DNA from: an uncultured Lachnospiraceae bacterium
GTDB taxonomy: Bacteria; Bacillota; Clostridia; Lachnospirales; Lachnospiraceae
Assembly (NCBI GenBank): GCA_902803305.1
Contig: CADCPL010000283.1
Coordinates: 1-5,733, forward strand
Length of the DNA stretch: 5,733 bases
Direction: 5' to 3'
In this document: in pieces, positions 5,051 to 5,733 of the stretch
Layout of the letters: each line of letters starts with the position of its first letter
Position numbering within the stretch: position 1 is the first letter of the stretch
The notes under the pieces: model-generated
What the model was told of the DNA's origin: nothing
The model's input: the letters and a program-made list of their open reading frames with translations, nothing else
Database searches by the model: none
Program-made: the position numbers and the translations under genes

Positions 5051-5094
5051 CAATTATGAAAATTTAACATCTTTATTTTTAGGAGGAAAACAAC

Positions 5095-5733
5095 ATGGCA
5101 GTAAAAGTAGCAATCAATGGTTTTGGTCGTATCGGACGTCTTGCATTCCGTCAGATGTTCGGCGCTCCCGGATACGAAGTAGTAGCTATCAACGATCTTA
5201 CAACACCCAAGATGCTCGCTCATCTTCTTAAGTATGACAGCGCTCAGGGTAAGTATGCTCTCGCTGATAAGGTTTCAGCAGGTGAGGATTCCATCACTGT
5301 TGACGGCAAGACTCTTAAGATCTACAAAGAGCCCGATGCAAACAATTGTCCTTGGAAAGAGCTTGACGTAGACGTTGTTCTTGAGTGCTCAGGTTTCTAC
5401 ACATCTAAGGAAAAGGCTCAGGCTCATATCAATGCCGGCGCTAAGAAGGTAGTTATCTCAGCTCCTGCAGGAAATGACCTTCCTACTATCGTTTACAATG
5501 TTAACCACAAGACACTTACCAAGGATGACAAGATCATTTCAGCTGCTTCATGTACAACAAACTGCCTTGCTCCCATGGCTAAAGCTCTTAACGATCTGGC
5601 AACGATCAAGTCAGGTATCATGAGCACGATCCATGCATATACAGGTGATCAGATGATCCTTGACGGACCTCAGAGAAAGGGCGATCTCAGAAGAAGCCGT
5701 GCAGGCGCTATCAACATCGTTCCCAACTCAACA
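5095..5733 (+). CDS. gap: Glyceraldehyde-3-phosphate dehydrogenase, N-terminal 213 residues (cut by the window end)
   Basis: The frame opens at ATG 5095 and continues to the window end; full proteins have about 335 residues, so roughly 120 are missing. The enzyme oxidises and phosphorylates glyceraldehyde 3-phosphate to 1,3-bisphosphoglycerate with NAD+ in glycolysis. The NAD-binding Rossmann fold begins with VAINGFGRIGR (5-15), and Asp34 in AIND is the usual mark of NAD preference. The catalytic site SAASCTTNCL (149-158) has Cys153 as nucleophile, and His180 lies in STIHAYTGDQ (177-186). The substrate-binding RRSRAGAINIVPNST (199-213) is at the edge. The ribosome binding site AGGAGG (5081-5086) is perfect and 8 bases away. 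Codons are strongly biased to GCT, GGT, GTT, CTT and ATC, with no ATA or AGG, unlike the neighbouring genes. This fits a very highly expressed gene and not transfer. Confidence 0.98.
   Translation, partial: MAVKVAINGFGRIGRLAFRQMFGAPGYEVVAINDLTTPKMLAHLLKYDSAQGKYALADKVSAGEDSITVDGKTLKIYKEPDANNCPWKELDVDVVLECSGFYTSKEKAQAHINAGAKKVVISAPAGNDLPTIVYNVNHKTLTKDDKIISAASCTTNCLAPMAKALNDLATIKSGIMSTIHAYTGDQMILDGPQRKGDLRRSRAGAINIVPNST

Noticed and set aside
4948..5223. Minus-strand open frame across the gap promoter
   Set aside because: It overlaps the strong gap promoter and the start of a certain GAPDH coding region and shows no recognisable protein features.

Overview
The window reads as an ordinary chromosomal segment of a low-to-moderate GC Firmicute, most likely a Lachnospiraceae-type clostridium. 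The reasons are strong GGAGG-type ribosome binding sites, TATAAT promoters with 17-bp spacers, arginine coded largely by AGA/AGG, and protein sequences of clostridial character, especially the glyceraldehyde-3-phosphate dehydrogenase (GAPDH). The family-level placement is inference from recollection of such sequences, not from a search.

Layout from left to right: (1) a hemolysin III/TrhA-family membrane protein on the minus strand, cut at its C-terminus by the window start; (2) a divergent promoter region; (3) a plus-strand pair with no gap between stop and start, consisting of a MocR-type (PF12897) aspartate aminotransferase-like enzyme and an ADP-ribose pyrophosphatase-like Nudix hydrolase; (4) a 268-bp gap rich in inverted and direct repeats that ends in a good promoter; (5) a complete XerD-type tyrosine recombinase with all six catalytic residues; (6) a minus-strand PHP-domain phosphatase of the HisJ (histidinol-phosphatase) family whose 3' end overlaps xerD by 16 bp; (7) a 135-bp divergent promoter region with a perfect 15-bp palindrome; (8) a small charged 71-residue protein of unknown function; (9) the first 213 codons of gap (GAPDH), with a textbook promoter flanked by a 9-bp inverted repeat, running off the window end.

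The genes do not form one pathway. They are housekeeping functions: amino-acid transamination, nucleotide-sugar clean-up, chromosome dimer resolution, histidine synthesis or PHP phosphatase activity, and glycolysis. A Nudix/ADP-ribose pyrophosphatase gene close to xerD is, from recollection, a neighbourhood seen in Bacillus and clostridia. This favours a chromosomal xerD over a mobile-element integrase. I found no CRISPR array, tRNA, rRNA, insertion sequence or defence system, and I do not see a new biological system here. The most noteworthy signals are regulatory: repeats placed on the promoters of xerD, gap, the small gene and trhA, plus a hairpin that joins the xerD -10 region to its start codon.
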